DNA of 64,000 bases, from positions 308,572-372,571 of the forward strand of contig JAOAGT010000001.1 of NCBI GenBank assembly GCA_026415615.1, given 5' to 3'. The stretch is from Thermoleophilia bacterium (GTDB lineage: Bacteria > Actinomycetota > Thermoleophilia > RBG-16-64-13). Below the pieces are notes generated by a model. The model did not search any database and was not told the origin of the DNA. It worked only from the letters and a program-made list of their open reading frames with translations. The translations under genes and the position numbers were made by a program. Positions 9,033 through 20,953 of the stretch are shown here, in pieces. The first letter of the stretch is position 1. Every line of letters starts with the position of its first letter.

Positions 9033-10313
9033 GTGACTGATGTTCCCTGTAAACCGAGGACTCACGACTTGCCCTTGGCAGAGATTGACCCCGTTCTGTA
9101 CCGTCTGATCAGAAAAGAGCTTTCCCGGCAGCGGCAAAACGTCGAGCTAATCGCTTCGGAGAACTTTACAGCTGTCTCTGTCCTTGAAGCGATGGGCAGC
9201 GTGCTAACGAACAAGTATGCCGAGGGTTACCCGGGCAATAGGTACTACGGCGGATGTGAGGTTATTGACGAAATTGAGACTCTAGCCATTGAGCGGGCCA
9301 AGGCGCTTTATGGGGCAGAGCATGCCAATGTTCAGCCGCATTCTGGTTCTGGCGCCAACCAGGCGGTATATATGGCGGCTCTTGAGCCCGGTGACCGTGT
9401 CTTGGCCATGAGTCTTGCTCATGGTGGACATCTTACCCATGGGTTGGCGGCCAACTTTTCCGGGAGATCCTACACTTTCTACCACTATGGCGTAGATCCA
9501 GTCACCGGGCGTATCGATTATGATCAGGTACGATCCATAGCCAAGACATGCCGGCCCAAACTTATCGTGGCCGGAGCAAGCGCATATCCGCGCATCATTG
9601 ATTTCGCCGCTTTTCGTGAGATTGCCGATGAGGTGGGCGCTGAGCTGATGGTAGACATGGCGCACATCGCGGGGCTTGTCGCGGCGGGTGTCCATCCGTC
9701 TCCCATTCCTTACGCAGAGTGGGTGACCACCACTACGCACAAGACGCTCACCGGTCCTCGAGGTGGCGCCTGCTTTTGTCGGGCCGAGAAGGCGGCGGCT
9801 CTTGATAGGGCGGTGTTTCCCGGCTTACAGGGTGGTCCGCTTGAGCATGTCATCGCCGGCAAAGCGGTCTGTTTTCTCATTGCTTCCACTGAAGAGTTCA
9901 AGGAAACACAAAGGCGGATTGTGGAGAATGCGCGCGCGCTTGCCGAGACGCTGCTCGAAGGTGGACTCAAGTTGGTGTCGGGCGGAACCGACAACCACTT
10001 GATTTTGGTGGACTTTACGGGAACCTCTATGACCGGCGCGCGCGCGCAAGAACTACTTGCGCAGGTCGGCATTACCGCCAATAAGAACAGTGTGCCCAAC
10101 GACAGCAGACCTCCAACTGTCACTTCCGGTCTTCGCCTTGGCACTCCTGCCATGACCACTCGCGGGTTTGGCCCCGAGGAAATGCGGGAGGTAGGTCGCA
10201 TCATAGTAGAAGTGTTGACCACTGAAGCGACTCAGACTCAGCTTGAGAAGCTACGCAGCCGCACGAGCTCGCTGGTAGCGAGGTTCCCCTTATATCCGGG
10301 GCTGGGCGTTTGA
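9033..10313 (+). CDS. glyA: Serine hydroxymethyltransferase
   Basis: PLP enzyme converting serine and tetrahydrofolate to glycine and 5,10-methylenetetrahydrofolate. The Schiff-base lysine is K237 in [13 protein letters not shown]. The N-terminal ELIASENF motif and the [15 protein letters not shown] segment are also present. The 426 residues are typical, and the start is GTG. It probably feeds one-carbon units to ThyX (3764). Its stop codon lies inside a perfect 18-base tandem duplication. Confidence 0.97.
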   Translation: MTDVPCKPRTHDLPLAEIDPVLYRLIRKELSRQRQNVELIASENFTAVSVLEAMGSVLTNKYAEGYPGNRYYGGCEVIDEIETLAIERAKALYGAEHANVQPHSGSGANQAVYMAALEPGDRVLAMSLAHGGHLTHGLAANFSGRSYTFYHYGVDPVTGRIDYDQVRSIAKTCRPKLIVAGASAYPRIIDFAAFREIADEVGAELMVDMAHIAGLVAAGVHPSPIPYAEWVTTTTHKTLTGPRGGACFCRAEKAAALDRAVFPGLQGGPLEHVIAGKAVCFLIASTEEFKETQRRIVENARALAETLLEGGLKLVSGGTDNHLILVDFTGTSMTGARAQELLAQVGITANKNSVPNDSRPPTVTSGLRLGTPAMTTRGFGPEEMREVGRIIVEVLTTEATQTQLEKLRSRTSSLVARFPLYPGLGV

Positions 10314-10341
10314 TGCCGGGATAGCGTTTGATGCCGGGATA
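10306..10341. repeat. Perfect 18-base tandem duplication across the glyA stop codon
   Basis: GCGTTTGATGCCGGGATA occurs twice back to back (10306-10323 and 10324-10341). The first copy contains the last codons and TGA stop of glyA; the second forms most of the gap before the deaminase gene. A recent replication-slippage duplication is the simplest explanation. Confidence 0.9.
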
Positions 10342-10353
10342 GTGGAGAGAGTC

Positions 10354-10803
10354 ATGGCAGCCGCGCGGCCCAGCTGGGAAGAGTACTTTATGGAAATCGC
10401 TCACGTGGTGGCGACGCGCTCCACTTGTCTTCGCCGTCAGGTGGGAGCCGTTCTTGTGAAGAACCGGCAGATTCTCGCTACCGGGTACAACGGTGTACCT
10501 CGCGGCATTCGGCACTGCGACGAGCGGGGATGCCTCAGGGACGAGCTCGGAATACCTTCCGGGGAACGACAAGAGCTCTGCCGGGGTCTTCATGCCGAGC
10601 AGAACGCCATCATACAAGCAGCCTATCACGGGGTGGCGGTACAAGGGGCCGAGCTCTATTGCACCCTTAGACCCTGCGTGACCTGTGCGAAGATGCTCAT
10701 AAACGCCGGAGTCCGGACAATCTATTTCTGCGGCGATTACCCGGACGATCTTTCTGTTGAACTGCTTCGCGAGGCGAGAGTACAGCTAATCCAGATGCGG
10801 TAG
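10354..10803 (+). CDS. dCMP deaminase / ComEB-like deoxycytidylate deaminase
   Basis: Zinc-dependent deaminase of the dCMP deaminase branch, predicted to make dUMP for thymidylate synthesis. Zinc and catalytic residues are present as HAEQNAI and the PCVTC pair. An extra Cys/His-containing segment (RHCDERGC) typical of dCMP deaminases lies between strands. The ATG at 10354 is preferred because GGAG at 10344-10347 lies six bases upstream; a GTG at 10342 is also in frame. Length 149 residues. Its product would be the substrate of ThyX. Confidence 0.88.
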   Translation: MAAARPSWEEYFMEIAHVVATRSTCLRRQVGAVLVKNRQILATGYNGVPRGIRHCDERGCLRDELGIPSGERQELCRGLHAEQNAIIQAAYHGVAVQGAELYCTLRPCVTCAKMLINAGVRTIYFCGDYPDDLSVELLREARVQLIQMR

Positions 10804-10823
10804 CCACTGCAAAGCCGAACATC

Positions 10824-10852
10824 TTGCGCTTGTAGGAGGCGATATCTATAAT
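10824..10852 (+). promoter_or_regulatory. Candidate promoter of the ATP synthase operon
   Basis: TTGCGC at 10824-10829 and a perfect TATAAT at 10847-10852 are separated by 17 bases, inside the 64-base gap before the first atp-associated gene. Transcription would begin about 8-10 bases before the ATG at 10868, giving a very short leader with at most a weak CAGG ribosome site. Confidence 0.55.
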
Positions 10853-10867
10853 CTTGCAGGTTAAGTC

Positions 10868-11137
10868 ATGACCAGGGATCCCCAGCGTGACCCAGCGCAG
10901 ACGGGGGGGCTCGCGTTCACGTTTGTTGCTCTGGTGCTGGTCTTTGCTGGTCTGGGTTTTGGGGCGGACCGGTGGCTTGGCACCGAGCCCTGGCTGATGG
11001 TATTAGGGGTCTTTGTGGGCGCCGGCCTAGGTTTTGCTTATTTGGCCTTGATACTCTTCCGGGGTTCTGGAAAGAGACTGGGCGAAAAAACCGAGGACCG
11101 TCCCAAAACGCGCGGGTCGGAAAAGCGCTCACAATGA
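10868..11137 (+). CDS. AtpZ/AtpI-like ATP synthase-associated membrane protein
   Basis: An 89-residue protein with two hydrophobic helices (about 14-32 and 40-62) joined by a short turn containing GFGADRWLG, as in AtpZ/AtpI-type proteins encoded at the head of F-type ATPase operons. Family members are implicated in c-ring assembly or in Mg2+/Ca2+ supply. The charged C-terminal tail is cytoplasmic. It is the first gene after a good candidate promoter, so it probably leads the atp transcript. Confidence 0.75.
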   Translation: MTRDPQRDPAQTGGLAFTFVALVLVFAGLGFGADRWLGTEPWLMVLGVFVGAGLGFAYLALILFRGSGKRLGEKTEDRPKTRGSEKRSQ

Positions 11138-11165
11138 CTGAAGAGAGTCGGTTGATCAGGAGGTC

Positions 11166-11510
11166 GTGCTGACCCTGACACTCATATCTGTGGGCGTCGG
11201 GCTTGCCCTGGCGGTGCTTTACCAAGTGGCGTCCACCCGTCTGCAAAGGTGGGTGGCATGCCGGCCTCCCTCCGTTTTCATGGCTGTGACTGTCTCCAGC
11301 TTTCTGGTGCGTCTGACCACCATTGCTGTCATTTTGGTTATTGTGGGACTTTGGACTCCCCTCAACATAGTGGCGGTGTGCCTCTCTTTTGCAGGGGCTT
11401 TTACCATTCTCAATGCGGTTTCTGTCGGTCTTCTTCTGGCAAGAAACCACTCGCCGCACTCAGCAGGGGGCAAGGCCAAGACGGTGGGAGAGACGGATGC
11501 TGGCTGCTGA
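11166..11510 (+). CDS. ATP synthase I-like small membrane protein
   Basis: A 114-residue protein with about four hydrophobic segments, located between the AtpZ-like gene and atpB, the usual place of atpI. The GTG start at 11166 follows AGGAGG at 11159-11163. Sequence similarity to AtpI is weak by eye, so the call rests mainly on size, topology and position. Its last 14 bases overlap the start of atpB. Confidence 0.6.
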   Translation: MLTLTLISVGVGLALAVLYQVASTRLQRWVACRPPSVFMAVTVSSFLVRLTTIAVILVIVGLWTPLNIVAVCLSFAGAFTILNAVSVGLLLARNHSPHSAGGKAKTVGETDAGC

Positions 11511-12294
11511 AGAAGCCACAAGCAAAGTTGTAGGTGCACTGCACGAGCTTAATGTGCAGACGATTGTGTCGATCCCGAAGCTGGGACCAATTGACCTTTC
11601 CATAACGAATGCGGTTGTCTACATGTGGGTCTCGGCCGCAATCGTTTTTGTTTTCTTCTACGTTGCGGCAAAGCGCGCACGAAAAGAGCCCGACAGACTT
11701 CAAACCGTGGCAGAGATTCTTCTTAATTTCGCTACCGGTCATCTCACAGGGCAGATTGGCGAGAAGGGTAAGAAATATTACTACCTAATCCTTACTATCT
11801 TCTCGTTCATCCTGGTGACTAACCTCGTTGGTCTTATTCCAAAGCCGGCGGCTATCAAGCCTTATACGCCGACCGCAAACATCAACGTGACGGCCGGCAT
11901 GGCTGTGGTCGTGTTCTTGCTGACGCAGTATCAGGGGTTTAGACGTCACGGCGTATTGGGCTATTTGAAGAGCTGGACGACCCCGAAGGGGGTTCCCAAG
12001 GCTATCGGGCTTCCCTTGAATGTGATCTTCTTTCCTGTCCACCTGATGGGCGAGTTCTTTAAGCCCCTGTCGCTGTCTGTGCGACTTTTTGGCAACACCA
12101 TAGCAGGGCATTTGATCATCCTTGTTATGCTGGGATTGATCCTTGAGTTTGCGAACGCAATAGTGATTGTTCCCGCGGCGCTGTTCGTGGTCATAATGAC
12201 TGCTTTTGAGGTCTTTGTGGCCTTTATTCAGGCGTACATCTTCTCTCTACTTTCGGTGGTCTACATTGAATCGGCTATATACGCTGGCCATTAG
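11497..12294 (+). CDS. atpB: ATP synthase Fo subunit a
   Basis: Proton-channel subunit of the F1Fo ATP synthase, in the membrane. The ATG at 11497 is chosen because a GGGAG ribosome site precedes it; the longer open frame from 11389 lies inside the upstream gene. The product has 265 residues and several transmembrane helices. The essential channel arginine is in SLSVRLFGNTIAGH, and the C-terminal helical hairpin follows. It overlaps the upstream gene by 14 bases and is followed by atpE. Confidence 0.95.
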   Translation: MLAAEEATSKVVGALHELNVQTIVSIPKLGPIDLSITNAVVYMWVSAAIVFVFFYVAAKRARKEPDRLQTVAEILLNFATGHLTGQIGEKGKKYYYLILTIFSFILVTNLVGLIPKPAAIKPYTPTANINVTAGMAVVVFLLTQYQGFRRHGVLGYLKSWTTPKGVPKAIGLPLNVIFFPVHLMGEFFKPLSLSVRLFGNTIAGHLIILVMLGLILEFANAIVIVPAALFVVIMTAFEVFVAFIQAYIFSLLSVVYIESAIYAGH

Positions 12295-12300
12295 GAGTAA

Positions 12301-12555
<255 letters not shown>

Positions 12556-12613
12556 AAACCGCGCGGCTGGCGTAGTGCCGGGCTTCGCACCAAGAACCAG
12601 CAGGTAGAGCGAT

Positions 12614-13120
12614 ATGAAGATATTTGAGTTAGACCCTGGGCTGTTTATTTGGTCGGTAATTACATTTCTCATCCTGGTCGGATTGTTGTACAAGTTTGCT
12701 TTTAACCCGCTTATGCGGTTGCAGCGGGCTCGCCAGGAGGAGATTCATCAGGCCATTCACGAAGCCGAGCGGCTGCGAGACGAGGCGCAACAGCTGCTCG
12801 CGAACTACAAGCAGCAGCTAGCGCAGGCGCGTGAAGAAGCAGCAGCTATTGTCGAGCGCGCGCGGAAGACGGGCGAGGCCACAAAAGCTGAAATCTTGGA
12901 GGAGGCTCGAGCGCAGGCAGAGGCCACTTTGGCAAAAGCGCGGGAGCAGATTGAGCGCGATACACGGCAGGCTCTTCAGAGAATCCGGGAAGAAGTGGCC
13001 GACCTTACCGTTGCTGCCACTGAGAAAGTGGTGCGCGCCAAGCTTTCCGGGGAAGACCAGCTGCGCTTAATCCAAGAAGCTATAAACGAAATTGACTTAA
13101 CCAAGATCAGCGAGAACTAG
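12614..13120 (+). CDS. atpF: ATP synthase Fo subunit b
   Basis: Peripheral stalk subunit of 168 residues. A single N-terminal membrane helix (about 8-30) is followed by a long Ala/Glu/Arg-rich amphipathic helix (about 35-150), the expected right-handed coiled-coil stalk that links subunit a to delta. Position between atpE and atpH is canonical. No second b or b' gene is present, so a homodimer is likely. Confidence 0.95.
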   Translation: MKIFELDPGLFIWSVITFLILVGLLYKFAFNPLMRLQRARQEEIHQAIHEAERLRDEAQQLLANYKQQLAQAREEAAAIVERARKTGEATKAEILEEARAQAEATLAKAREQIERDTRQALQRIREEVADLTVAATEKVVRAKLSGEDQLRLIQEAINEIDLTKISEN

Positions 13121-13138
13121 AAAATGTGACGGTTACCC

Positions 13139-13711
13139 ATGGCTGAGGGGAAAATAGCGCGGATATATGCTCGTGCTCTGTATGAGGCGGCTGCGGAAGA
13201 AGGGCGCGTGAATGAGGTTCGACGCGACCTGGGCGAATTCGTGGCCGCCGTCGACGCCTCGCCGGAACTGCGGCAGTTCTTGCTCTCAGCTGGGATATCC
13301 GACGAGCGCAAGATCGAAGTATTAATGGAGCTTACCGAGGGTGGAGATGAATTAGTGCGCAATTTCTTGCGTCTGTTGGTGGAGAAGGGCAGAGAAAGCC
13401 AGCTGGCGAGCATTTACCGCGCCTTTGTAGAGCTCGTAGAGGAGGCTCAGGGTCTTGTACGTGTAGAGGTCACCAGCGCCGTACCCCTACCCGAACCTTT
13501 GCAGGAAGCGCTCCGCAATAAGTTGGGCGCTTCGCTGCGCAAGACAGTGGAGCTGGTATTGAAGGTGGATGAGAGTGTTCTGGGAGGGCTTCGGCTGCGC
13601 ATTGGCGACAAGGTGGTAGACGCCACTGTACGTCAGCGCCTGGAAAGACTTCGTCAGTCGTTAGTCACCCCTAGTGGTAGCTTGGAGGGTTCAGTTGAAG
13701 CTGCGTCCTGA
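13139..13711 (+). CDS. atpH: ATP synthase F1 subunit delta
   Basis: A 190-residue protein of the OSCP/delta family that anchors the b stalk to the top of the alpha3beta3 hexamer. The N-terminal helical domain ([18 protein letters not shown]) and the C-terminal beta region ([26 protein letters not shown]) are both recognisable. The gene overlaps atpA by 17 bases, which implies coupled translation. Confidence 0.94.
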   Translation: MAEGKIARIYARALYEAAAEEGRVNEVRRDLGEFVAAVDASPELRQFLLSAGISDERKIEVLMELTEGGDELVRNFLRLLVEKGRESQLASIYRAFVELVEEAQGLVRVEVTSAVPLPEPLQEALRNKLGASLRKTVELVLKVDESVLGGLRLRIGDKVVDATVRQRLERLRQSLVTPSGSLEGSVEAAS

Positions 13712-15218
13712 GGAGATAACAAGCGTTCTTAAATCCCGCATCCAACGCTATGAAGCGGGGGTCGATTTTCAAGAAGTCGGCACAGTTATCCAGGTGGGCG
13801 ACGGAGTAGCTCGGATTCAAGGTCTCCAAAACGCGGTGGCTTCGGAGATGCTGGAGCTGCCTCACGGGGTTATTGGCTTGGTCCTCAACCTGGAGGAAGA
13901 CAGCGTCGGCGCGGTGCTTATGGGTGAGGACACCCTCATTAAGGAGGGGGATCAGGTCAAACGCACCGGCCGAGTCATACAAGTGCCTGTTGGCGAAGCT
14001 CTTATTGGACGCGTCGTTGACCCTCTGGGCCGTCCTTTGGACGATAAGGGACCTATCGAGGCTACTCATTTTCGGCCGGTGGAATTCAAGGCTCCCGGTG
14101 TGATCCGGAGGCAGCCGGTTAAGGAACCGCTCCAAACCGGCATCAAGGCTATTGATTCCATGATTCCTATCGGTCGAGGGCAGCGCGAGCTCATAATTGG
14201 CGACCGGAGCACCGGAAAGACTGCTATTGCAATCGATACCATCATCAACCAAAAAGGCCAGGATGTGATTTGCATCTACGTGGCTATCGGCCAAAAGGCT
14301 TCTACGGTTGCAAGTGTGGTCGCCAAACTCGAAGAACACGGGGCCATGGATTACACGATAGTGGTGATGGCTCCGGCTTCGACCTCAGCTCCTATGCGCT
14401 ACATTGCTCCTTATGCCGGCACAGCCATGGGAGAGTACTTCACCTATTCGGGCCGTCACGCCCTGTGTGTATACGATGACCTAAGCAAGCATGCAGATGC
14501 TTACCGTCAGATGTCGCTCCTGCTTCGGCGGCCGCCCGGTCGAGAGGCCTTCCCAGGCGACATTTTCTACCTGCACAGCCGGCTTTTGGAGAGGGCCTGC
14601 AAGCTCAGCGACAAGGAAGGAGGCGGTTCTCTTACTGCGCTGCCAATAATCGAGACCCAGGCCGGAGATATTTCTGCCTACATTCCCACCAACGTCATTT
14701 CGATTACTGACGGGCAGATCTTTCTGGAGACTGACCTCTTTTACTCTGGCATTCGTCCAGCTATTAACGTGGGCATCTCAGTGTCTCGCGTGGGCGGCGA
14801 CGCGCAGATCAAGGCTATGAAGAAGGTAGCCGGGTCTCTCCGCCTAGACCTTGCCCAGTACCGGGAGCTAGAAGCGTTTGCCAAGTTTGGCTCTGAGCTT
14901 GACCCCGAAACCCAGAGAACTCTTGCTCGCGGTGAACGTCTGGTGGCCACTCTAAACCAGCCTCAGTACACACCCTGGCCTGTTCAGGATCAGGTCATGA
15001 TCATCTTTGCTGCTATCGAGGGTTACACGGACGACATCCCGGTTAAAGACGTGCCGCGGTTTGAAAGTGCCCTGAGAGATTATCTAAATACGCAATATCC
15101 CGAAATTGGGAACGATATAGCGACTACGAAAGACCTTACGCCAGAAACTGAGGCGAAGCTGCGGGACGCCATCAAGGCGTTCAAGGAGACCTGGGTGGTT
15201 GACCAGGGTATTCTGTGA
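13695..15218 (+). CDS. atpA: ATP synthase F1 subunit alpha
   Basis: Regulatory nucleotide-binding subunit of F1, 507 residues from the TTG at 13695. That start follows TTGGAGGG and yields [16 protein letters not shown], the usual family N-terminus; a GTG at 13674 would add seven unconserved residues. The Walker A motif GDRSTGKT is at residues 169-176. The gene starts inside the end of atpH. All expected domains (beta barrel, nucleotide-binding, helical C-terminus) are present. Confidence 0.97.
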   Translation: MKLRPEEITSVLKSRIQRYEAGVDFQEVGTVIQVGDGVARIQGLQNAVASEMLELPHGVIGLVLNLEEDSVGAVLMGEDTLIKEGDQVKRTGRVIQVPVGEALIGRVVDPLGRPLDDKGPIEATHFRPVEFKAPGVIRRQPVKEPLQTGIKAIDSMIPIGRGQRELIIGDRSTGKTAIAIDTIINQKGQDVICIYVAIGQKASTVASVVAKLEEHGAMDYTIVVMAPASTSAPMRYIAPYAGTAMGEYFTYSGRHALCVYDDLSKHADAYRQMSLLLRRPPGREAFPGDIFYLHSRLLERACKLSDKEGGGSLTALPIIETQAGDISAYIPTNVISITDGQIFLETDLFYSGIRPAINVGISVSRVGGDAQIKAMKKVAGSLRLDLAQYRELEAFAKFGSELDPETQRTLARGERLVATLNQPQYTPWPVQDQVMIIFAAIEGYTDDIPVKDVPRFESALRDYLNTQYPEIGNDIATTKDLTPETEAKLRDAIKAFKETWVVDQGIL

Positions 15219-15225
15219 GGGATAG

Positions 15226-17639
<2,414 letters not shown>

Positions 17640-17651
17640 GAGAAGTGGCCA

Positions 17652-18098
17652 GTGGCGCAGGGAGATAGCCCTTTTCTTAGGCTCGAGATAGTTGCTCCCT
17701 CCGGACTTGTATGGGAGGGAGATGTGCAGATGGTCGTCTTACCCACGGTCACCGGGGAAGTGGGCATCTTGCCCCGCCATGCGCCTATGGTGGCTCAGCT
17801 GGCAATCGGGCGGATGCGGGCGCTTCCCCTGGAGGGAGACTGGCTTAACTTTGCTGTGGCCGAGGGGTTTGCGAAGGTACAGTTTGATAAGGTAATAGTG
17901 TTGGCGGATGCTGCTGAGGAAGCGTCTCAAATTGATGTTGAACGGGCAAAGCAAGCAGTAGCGAGAGCGACCGCTCGCCTTGAAATGTACAACAAGGGAA
18001 CAGTGCCCGAGGGTGAGTATGTGGATCCCTACCGTGAGCAGATGGCGTTGAAGCGGGCACGCAATCGGCTCAAGGTAGCCGGGGTTCCGGAGAAATGA
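17652..18098 (+). CDS. atpC: ATP synthase F1 subunit epsilon
   Basis: A 148-residue rotor subunit linking gamma to the c-ring. The N-terminal beta sandwich includes LEIVAPSGLVWEGDVQMVVLPT and GEVGILPRHAPMVAQL, and is followed by the two-helix C-terminal domain that can inhibit ATP hydrolysis. The start is GTG. The stop overlaps the murA ATG (ATGA), so murA is tied to the end of the atp operon. Confidence 0.93.
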   Translation: MAQGDSPFLRLEIVAPSGLVWEGDVQMVVLPTVTGEVGILPRHAPMVAQLAIGRMRALPLEGDWLNFAVAEGFAKVQFDKVIVLADAAEEASQIDVERAKQAVARATARLEMYNKGTVPEGEYVDPYREQMALKRARNRLKVAGVPEK

Positions 18099-19375
18099 CG
18101 AAAAATCGGGGGGATGAGCCGCGCCTCATAATAAATGGGGGGCGGCCGTTACGTGGTCAGATTGCTGTGTCGGGAGCCAAGAACTCGGCTCTCAAGCTCA
18201 TGGCTGCCTCCATTCTTGCGCCGGGAAAGAGTATTCTCCACAACGTGCCTGATATCCAAGACGTGCGCACCATGCAGGAAGTTCTCGAGCATCTTGGGGC
18301 ACGCGTGGAGTTTGCTGATGGTCTCATGACCGTTGACACAGGTTCAATTTCTTCGCAGGAGGCTCCGTATGAGCTGGTTCAGAAGATGCGGGCCTCCATC
18401 CAGATAATGGGTCCTCTGGTGGCTAGGTTTGGCCGCGCAAGGGTGGCCATGCCAGGAGGATGCAACCTGGGGCCGAGAAAGATAGATATTCACCTGCGAG
18501 GCCTGGCTGCCATGGGGGCCACGGTGCGTTCCGAGCATGGCTTCATCGAAGTCACTGCCCCGCGGCTGCGCGGGGTTACGATGTTCCTCGATTACCCGAG
18601 TGTTGGGGCCACCGAGAATCTTGTGATGGCTGCAGTGCTGGCCGACGGGACGACCGTGCTTGAGAATGCGGCTCGTGAGCCCGAGGTGGTCGATCTTTGC
18701 AAGTTCCTTATTAGCATGGGGGCGGATATTCTGGGAGCTGGAAGCTCCACAATCAGAATAACCGGGGTCAAGGAACTTCACCCTGCCGAACACACGGTCA
18801 TTGGAGATCGCATAGAGGCAGGGACATTCCTCATTGCAGCAGCTGCTACGGGGGGCGAAGTTGAGGTCACAGGAATCAGCCCACATTTTCTCGAGTTGTT
18901 CTTGTCCAAGCTGCGCGCGGTAGGGGTGGTTGTTCAGGAAAATGCCCGGAGTATCAAAGCAGGAGGAGATCCCGCCTCCTATGTTGGAGTGGACGTAGCT
19001 ACCTTACCCTACCCCGGTTTTCCGACCGACCTGCAGGCTCAGATGATGGTGCTCCTCTCTCTGGCAAGGGGAGTATCAATTGTCACAGAGAACGTTTTTG
19101 AAAACCGGTTTGGCTTTGTTGACGAACTTATCCGCCTGGGAGCGGATATCAGGGTAGAAGGAAACCATGCTCTGGTTACTGGTCCCCGACGTCTGATGGG
19201 GGCGACGGTCCGCTGCACGGATCTTAGGGCTGGTGCTGCCCTGACCATTGCCGGACTCGCCGCCGAAGGTTGCACCGAGGTGCGGGACGTTTATCACATC
19301 GACCGTGGCTATGAGCGGTTCGAAGCAAAACTTCGTGCTCTCGGGGGCGACGTCCAGAGGGTTGGGACCGCTTAA
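18095..19375 (+). CDS. murA: UDP-N-acetylglucosamine 1-carboxyvinyltransferase
   Basis: Catalyses the first committed step of peptidoglycan synthesis, transferring enolpyruvate from PEP to UDP-GlcNAc in the cytosol. The catalytic cysteine C123 is present in MPGGCNLGPRKIDIHL, so fosfomycin sensitivity would be expected rather than the resistant Asp variant. K29 in SGAKNSALK is also conserved. The 426 residues are normal. Linkage of murA to the end of the atp operon is known in several Gram-positive groups. Confidence 0.96.
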   Translation: MTKNRGDEPRLIINGGRPLRGQIAVSGAKNSALKLMAASILAPGKSILHNVPDIQDVRTMQEVLEHLGARVEFADGLMTVDTGSISSQEAPYELVQKMRASIQIMGPLVARFGRARVAMPGGCNLGPRKIDIHLRGLAAMGATVRSEHGFIEVTAPRLRGVTMFLDYPSVGATENLVMAAVLADGTTVLENAAREPEVVDLCKFLISMGADILGAGSSTIRITGVKELHPAEHTVIGDRIEAGTFLIAAAATGGEVEVTGISPHFLELFLSKLRAVGVVVQENARSIKAGGDPASYVGVDVATLPYPGFPTDLQAQMMVLLSLARGVSIVTENVFENRFGFVDELIRLGADIRVEGNHALVTGPRRLMGATVRCTDLRAGAALTIAGLAAEGCTEVRDVYHIDRGYERFEAKLRALGGDVQRVGTA

Positions 19376-19436
19376 TCGCCTGCACTCTGCCCTGGCAGGG
19401 ATCTAAAATCTCCCCTTGTCTTGAAGGAGCGCCATA

Positions 19437-20951
19437 CTGAACAAGAAGCCCTACACGATCTATGCAGTTGAGGGGGCGAGGAGACGCCACCTATCGAGAA
19501 CCCTGGGTCTGGTTGCCGCAGGGTTGGTTGTGTGCGCGCTGGTCTTGGTTGCGGTTGTCTACCTTTGGTTCTACAGCCGAGCGGGGAGTGCTCATGTGGA
19601 GACACCAGGGGGAGTGGGTACGACTCTTGCCAACCCTATCGGGACTCCGACCGGCATGGACATATTGGTCTTGGGTTGCGACAAGCGTCCCCAAGAAGAA
19701 GGTGTGGAGAGTAGATCCGACACCATAATTCTGGTTCACGCCGATCCCGAGGAAGATTTTCTCTCAGTGCTGTCGCTGCCACGCGACCTTCGCGTTGAGG
19801 TTCCTGGTCACGGCACACAAAAGCTCAACGCAGCCTACACGTATGGCGGGTGGGAGCTTGCTGCCGAAACAGTGGAGAAACTAACCAACGTGGATATCAC
19901 AGAGTTTGTCGAAGTCGACTTCCAAGCCTTTCGAGACATAGTGGACGCTCTAGGGGGCGTATACGTAGACGTCGACAGACGCTACTACAACGACAACCCG
20001 GAGTACGAGTTAATCAAACTTGCGCCTGGATACCAGCTTCTTGACGGCGAGAAGGCACTTGACTACGTGCGTTTTAGGCACGACCTAAACTACGACTTCG
20101 GCCGGATGCGCAGACAGCAACGCTTCTTGACCGCGCTTCGTGAGCAGGCGATGGGCTGGAACCTCGTACTTGATCTTCCCGGGGTTGTAGACGCTCTGTT
20201 CAGTCACCTCGCAACCTCCCTTAGCGCCAATGACATGCTGAAGTTGGCCTACTGGGCGGTGCGCCTTGATGGTTCGCACATCCGTCAGGTGAGCGTCGTC
20301 GGCGATATTCAGACCATTGATGGAGTCTCCTATGTCATACCGCCTGAAGGGGCAGTGGAGGAAGCAGTTGTAAAAATGATGACGCCGCCGCATCTGGACA
20401 TCAGCGCGGAAAGGACGACATCCACCCGTGTTAGTTCGGAGCCCACAGGGACATCAAGTGCAGAGACCTCGCTGAACGACTTTGATACCAGTCAGTTTGT
20501 CACGGATCCTAACGCGATTCCGAACAGTCGGCTGTGGAAGCTATATGCTCAGGCGGCGTCCTTTGCTGTCCGAGCTCCGGGATACTTGCCCGAGGGATAT
20601 GGGTACGTCGACCGAAATCCAGTCGACCCGGGAACATACGCGATCAAGGTAGGCGACAGAACGGAGAAAGCGATCAAGGTGGTCTATCGCCTGACTCGCA
20701 ACGGAGAGCCCACTGATCAATACATGGGAATAATGGAGACTACTTGGCTTGACGCTCCGGCTGCGAGCAAGGGCAAAGAGGTTACCTACGGCGGGGTCAA
20801 ATACACCATTGTGGGAACCAGTCAAGCAGTTGATCACGTCTGGTGGATACAAGACAATGTGCTCTACTGGGTTTCAAACACGTTGTCCTACTATCTGAGC
20901 GCTCAAGAGCTGCTGAAGGTAGCCGTGTCAATGATCCCGGTAGGTAGGTAA
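19437..20951 (+). CDS. LytR-CpsA-Psr (LCP) family protein 1, CTG start
   Basis: Predicted membrane-anchored wall-polymer ligase or pyrophosphatase, 504 residues. A short cytoplasmic tail and one membrane helix (about 23-43) precede the LCP domain (about 75-300), with SDTIILVHADP, SLPRDLRVEV and DYVRFRHD...DFGRMRRQQRF. A Thr/Ser linker leads to a C-terminal domain of about 140 residues resembling DUF4367. The start is inferred as CTG at 19437: GAAGGAG lies seven bases upstream, an in-frame TGA at 19422 closes the frame, and the first ordinary start (TTG 19524) lies inside the membrane helix. The paralogue downstream has the same arrangement. Confidence 0.88.
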   Translation: MNKKPYTIYAVEGARRRHLSRTLGLVAAGLVVCALVLVAVVYLWFYSRAGSAHVETPGGVGTTLANPIGTPTGMDILVLGCDKRPQEEGVESRSDTIILVHADPEEDFLSVLSLPRDLRVEVPGHGTQKLNAAYTYGGWELAAETVEKLTNVDITEFVEVDFQAFRDIVDALGGVYVDVDRRYYNDNPEYELIKLAPGYQLLDGEKALDYVRFRHDLNYDFGRMRRQQRFLTALREQAMGWNLVLDLPGVVDALFSHLATSLSANDMLKLAYWAVRLDGSHIRQVSVVGDIQTIDGVSYVIPPEGAVEEAVVKMMTPPHLDISAERTTSTRVSSEPTGTSSAETSLNDFDTSQFVTDPNAIPNSRLWKLYAQAASFAVRAPGYLPEGYGYVDRNPVDPGTYAIKVGDRTEKAIKVVYRLTRNGEPTDQYMGIMETTWLDAPAASKGKEVTYGGVKYTIVGTSQAVDHVWWIQDNVLYWVSNTLSYYLSAQELLKVAVSMIPVGR

Positions 20952-20953
20952 CT

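Noticed and set aside
13671-14339. 222-codon minus-strand open frame opposite atpA
   Set aside because: Shadow of a highly conserved catalytic gene.
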